Assembly: GCA_003427395.1 (NCBI GenBank)
Contig: BFEA01000587.1
Location: 490,884 to 511,821 of the forward strand
DNA: 20,938 nucleotides
Origin: Chara braunii
Taxonomy: Eukaryota; Streptophyta; Charophyceae; Charales; Characeae
Direction of reading: 5' to 3'
Shown: positions 18,817 to 20,938 of the stretch, piece after piece
Layout of the letters: each line of letters opens with the position of its first letter
Position numbering within the stretch: position 1 is the first letter of the stretch
Program-made: the position numbers and the translations under genes
Notes under the pieces: generated by a model
What the model saw: only the letters and a program-made list of their open reading frames with translations
Databases searched by the model: none
Told to the model about the DNA's origin: nothing

Positions 18817-19140
18817 ATGTAATAATGACAACATGTGTAAGTTTTTTATTTTTTTCCCTTACTTTTTTCCACATCTATTCTTATATTTCTTTGCCCGTCA
18901 CTATTGTGTTTTATTCCTGCGTGGACATGCAACTATAACTATGCTCGAAAAAAAAATAGTGGACAAGTGTCCCAACATGCCTTACTCTCTTGGGTAATCT
19001 GTCAAACCTAGACCGAGGCTGTCGTGCTTCCATTACTGTTGGAAGAAATGTGTTTTCAAAACAATTGTTAAGTGTCGGGGTCAATGTTGGTTTAAACCAC
19101 AACAGTCTTCACCCGCAAATAAATCCTCGACGTTGTATAC

Positions 19141-19608
19141 AAATATAACGCTCGCCAGACGTTATATTCGTTTATAACGTCTTGGCGTTCTATTCAGTAA
19201 ATTGGTGGCAACTTTGGTGGGGCCCCAAAACTTCGAAAAACAAAATTAAAAAAAATATATAAACAACATATGTTGTCCAAAATTGCAATATGACAAACTT
19301 TTGGTTAAGGGTCACTTCATAATTCCTTATAAGCTCGGAAATAAAAAATAAAAACAAAACATGAAATCGAAATATACCCCTTTCAAACCATGTATACCCC
19401 AACCCCCACCCTTTAACACTCATGTATTCTACATCTACAAGGCACTTTGCACATGGAACATTCAAATATAACGCCCGAATGTTCTATTCGAATATAATGC
19501 CCGGGCATGATATGCGAACGGGCGTTTTATTTGAAAAACAGTGAGTAAAACCAAGAATCTCGTTTTTAAAAGGTAAATTCAATACAACGCCTGAGCGTTA
19601 TTTTCTAG
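19141..19608. repeat. Cluster of 26-30-bp palindromic units (core ATAACGCC...GGCGTTAT)
   Basis: Six copies of a self-complementary unit lie on both sides of a 265-bp spacer: 19141-19170, 19171-19196, 19464-19490, 19491-19516, a half unit at 19517-19534, and 19581-19608. Each has AATATAACG-type sequence, a GC core of 4-8 bases, and its inverse (CGTTATATT). Adjacent copies are joined head to tail by CG. The flanking half word GACGTTGTATAC (19129-19140) may be a seventh, decayed copy. The layout, multiple palindromes at each end of a short AT-rich interior, fits a foldback-type or palindrome-ended MITE. Confidence 0.7.
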
Positions 19609-20460
19609 TGAAGACGGTAGAACCTCCACCAGTGCTAGGAAATTAAGAAAAACGGATAGTCCCCGAGGAGTTCGGAGTTTACGAGGGTTTGATAAAAAAA
19701 ATAAAGTTTTTGGTTTAAATTGCCCACATATGAAACAGGAAAAAAAAAAAAATTTCCACTGCCATAATTTCGAGCAGGACAGTATAAAAGGTCGTGCTTA
19801 AAGTAGTCCTCCACATAATGAATCTTACAACTAAAACGGTGAGTTTCTGCTTTTTTTTTTTTTTTTTTTTCCATTTTTATGAGTCACCTGCCAACGAGGC
19901 AAGGTGGAGTCTGTGATCTGCTCAAGTTGTGTTTGCTCAAAGGATTGTACTCCCTGATCACATTGGCATGTATCCAACAAATTTCATGGTCGAATCCGGG
20001 TTTCCTTTTTTCGTCTCTTCTTTGTTTTTTTCGAATCTGACAATTTCACCACAGGCTTGAGACGCCCTCACTGAGGGGCCGTGAGGGTACACTCACACTA
20101 CCACTACCAGGAATGTATACAACTATATTTCACAGCCAAAACGTTGTTTCCTTTTCTTTCCCTTCTTTTGTGAGTTTCACAACCGCGATTTGTTTTTTTC
20201 TTCTGTGAGATTACGAGAAAAGAAAATGGAATGGGACTCAGGCTCGACAAAACTCGGAGCGCGATGAAATTCAGGCTCGATAAAAACAATGGAACGTTCT
20301 TGTCGATTGCAAATGAAACCTTGTTGTACTTGACGGACGAGAATCTGCTATTGTAACATGTAACAAGAGTATGCCCTCCGCAAACGTGGCGGGGATCAAG
20401 AGGGGTGGAGGGGGAAAAAAAACATTGGAATAAAAAAAAGCAACGACTCTATACGCCTCG
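19609..20460. other. Intergenic stretch with long T and A runs
   Basis: No supported gene. A T run of about 20 bases lies at 19851-19870, and an A run at 19740-19751. TATAAAAG at 19784-19791 is promoter-like but no gene follows. A CCCTCAC/GTGAGGG hairpin sits at 20065-20087, and CAGGCTCGA recurs at 20238 and 20271. Confidence 0.4.
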
Positions 20461-20474
20461 CGCCACAACTTTCC

Positions 20475-20690
20475 ACGTACACAAAAAACAAAAATCATGA
20501 TGGTGTATTATTTCATGTTCTAGCGAAAGATTGATTCTTGTTTTGCACATTTCGAAAGTTGTGGTGGGAGGAGGTGGTGGGGGGGGGGAGAAACACGTTG
20601 GGTGGTAAACAAAAACAAAAACATGGCGGTGTCTCTCCATGTTCTAACGAAAGATTCACTCTCGTTTGGCGTATTTCGAGAGAAGCGGGG
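20475..20690. repeat. Tandem duplication, 124-bp period
   Basis: CATGTTCTAGCGAAAGATT at 20514 recurs as CATGTTCTAACGAAAGATT at 20638. The similarity extends both ways: AAACAAAAA.CATG..GGTGT before, and CTTGTTTTGCACATTTCGA against CTCGTTTGGCGTATTTCGA after. The first copy is also enclosed by an inverted pair, CCACAACTTTC (20463-20473) and GAAAGTTGTGG (20554-20564). Confidence 0.75.
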
Positions 20691-20867
20691 TCTTCTCATA
20701 CACGGTTGAGAGATAAAAAAACACTTGGTAAGAGCCTCCCTCCACTAGTCACCAAAAGTCCAAAATAAAAATGAGTCTTGTGCTATAACATGAACAAATA
20801 CAGCGCCATATTTTTGTCCTTTGTGCATGTTGTAAGTAGTAGAGGGGCATCAAATCCAGGGTTGTCA

Positions 20868-20923
20868 GGCGGGGGCCCTCGGGGGCAAAGCCGGGGTAGG
20901 GGTTTGACCCCCGGACCCCCGCC
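20868..20923. repeat. GC-rich inverted repeat at the window edge
   Basis: GGCGGGGGCCCTCGGGGG (20868-20885) is the near inverse of CCCCCGGACCCCCGCC (20908-20923), around a loop containing CAAAGCCGGGG. This kind of GGGGGCAAAGCC motif with GGACCCCCG is seen in plant repetitive DNA. The element probably continues past the window end. Confidence 0.65.
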
Positions 20924-20938
20924 CACCCCAAAACACCC

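Larger units (their letters stand above)
16250..19130. other. Long AT-rich intergenic stretch
   Basis: No frame here exceeds about 95 codons and none shows a domain or splice pairing. Positions 16820-17000 are extremely AT-rich, with an AAAAT-type tandem run at 16940-16960. Several short direct duplications and one hairpin are listed separately. Frequent T and A runs interrupt every frame. Confidence 0.6.

Noticed and set aside
1-20938. Bacterial or phage origin, operons or CRISPR
   Set aside because: There are no long tightly packed frames, ribosome-binding sites or regular spacer arrays; splice signals and plant-type transposons point to a eukaryote.

Overview
The window looks like a gene-poor, transposon-rich stretch of a eukaryotic nuclear genome, most likely a land plant. 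The signs are interrupted open frames bounded by GT/AG splice signals with pyrimidine tracts, a plant-style PIF/Harbinger transposase relic, a tRNA-like SINE head, paired short elements with inverted ends, a (GA)n microsatellite, many long A and T runs, and several local repeats. There are no operons, Shine-Dalgarno-led frames, rRNA genes, intact tRNA genes or CRISPR arrays. I cannot name the species. A seed-free plant (fern, lycophyte or bryophyte) is a guess from the transposase flavour and base composition only.

Layout. 1-1056: nothing supported. 1057-2165 (minus): two-exon protein-coding remnant of unknown family with one frameshift. 2170-4370: intergenic, with a possible SINE head near 2.6 kb. 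4374-5189 (minus): two exons of an unknown gene whose splice phases agree across a 296-nt intron, but with one in-frame TAG. 5680-6180: AT-rich short element with internal inverted arms. 6323-7105 (minus): frameshifted remnant of a charged protein. 7.1-9.1 kb: intergenic, with a GC-rich hairpin-forming block. 9.2-10.5 kb: tandem repeats, a tRNA-like SINE head, T-rich and GA-rich tracts. 10.55-11.61 kb: the most unusual part. It has a 60-bp duplication, five strong hairpins in series, a TATA box inside the loop of a sixth, a long hairpin at the expected transcript start, and then a degenerate 54-bp minisatellite. 12949-13128 (plus): possible terminal exon. 13199-15405: two related inverted-ended elements flanking an LTR-like promoter region and a dead Harbinger transposase. 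15678-16243 (minus): another frameshifted coding remnant. 16.25-19.1 kb: AT-rich, no gene, short local duplications. 19141-19608: cluster of 26-30-bp palindromic units. 19.6-20.9 kb: a 124-bp duplication and a GC-rich inverted repeat at the edge.

No intact gene with a confident function was found, so I cannot describe genes working together. The clearest homology is the Harbinger transposase: its first catalytic aspartate position reads histidine, its second aspartate and its glutamate are still visible, and it carries two frameshifts and about five stops. The other coding remnants read as real protein over 60-260 codons but match no family I can name.
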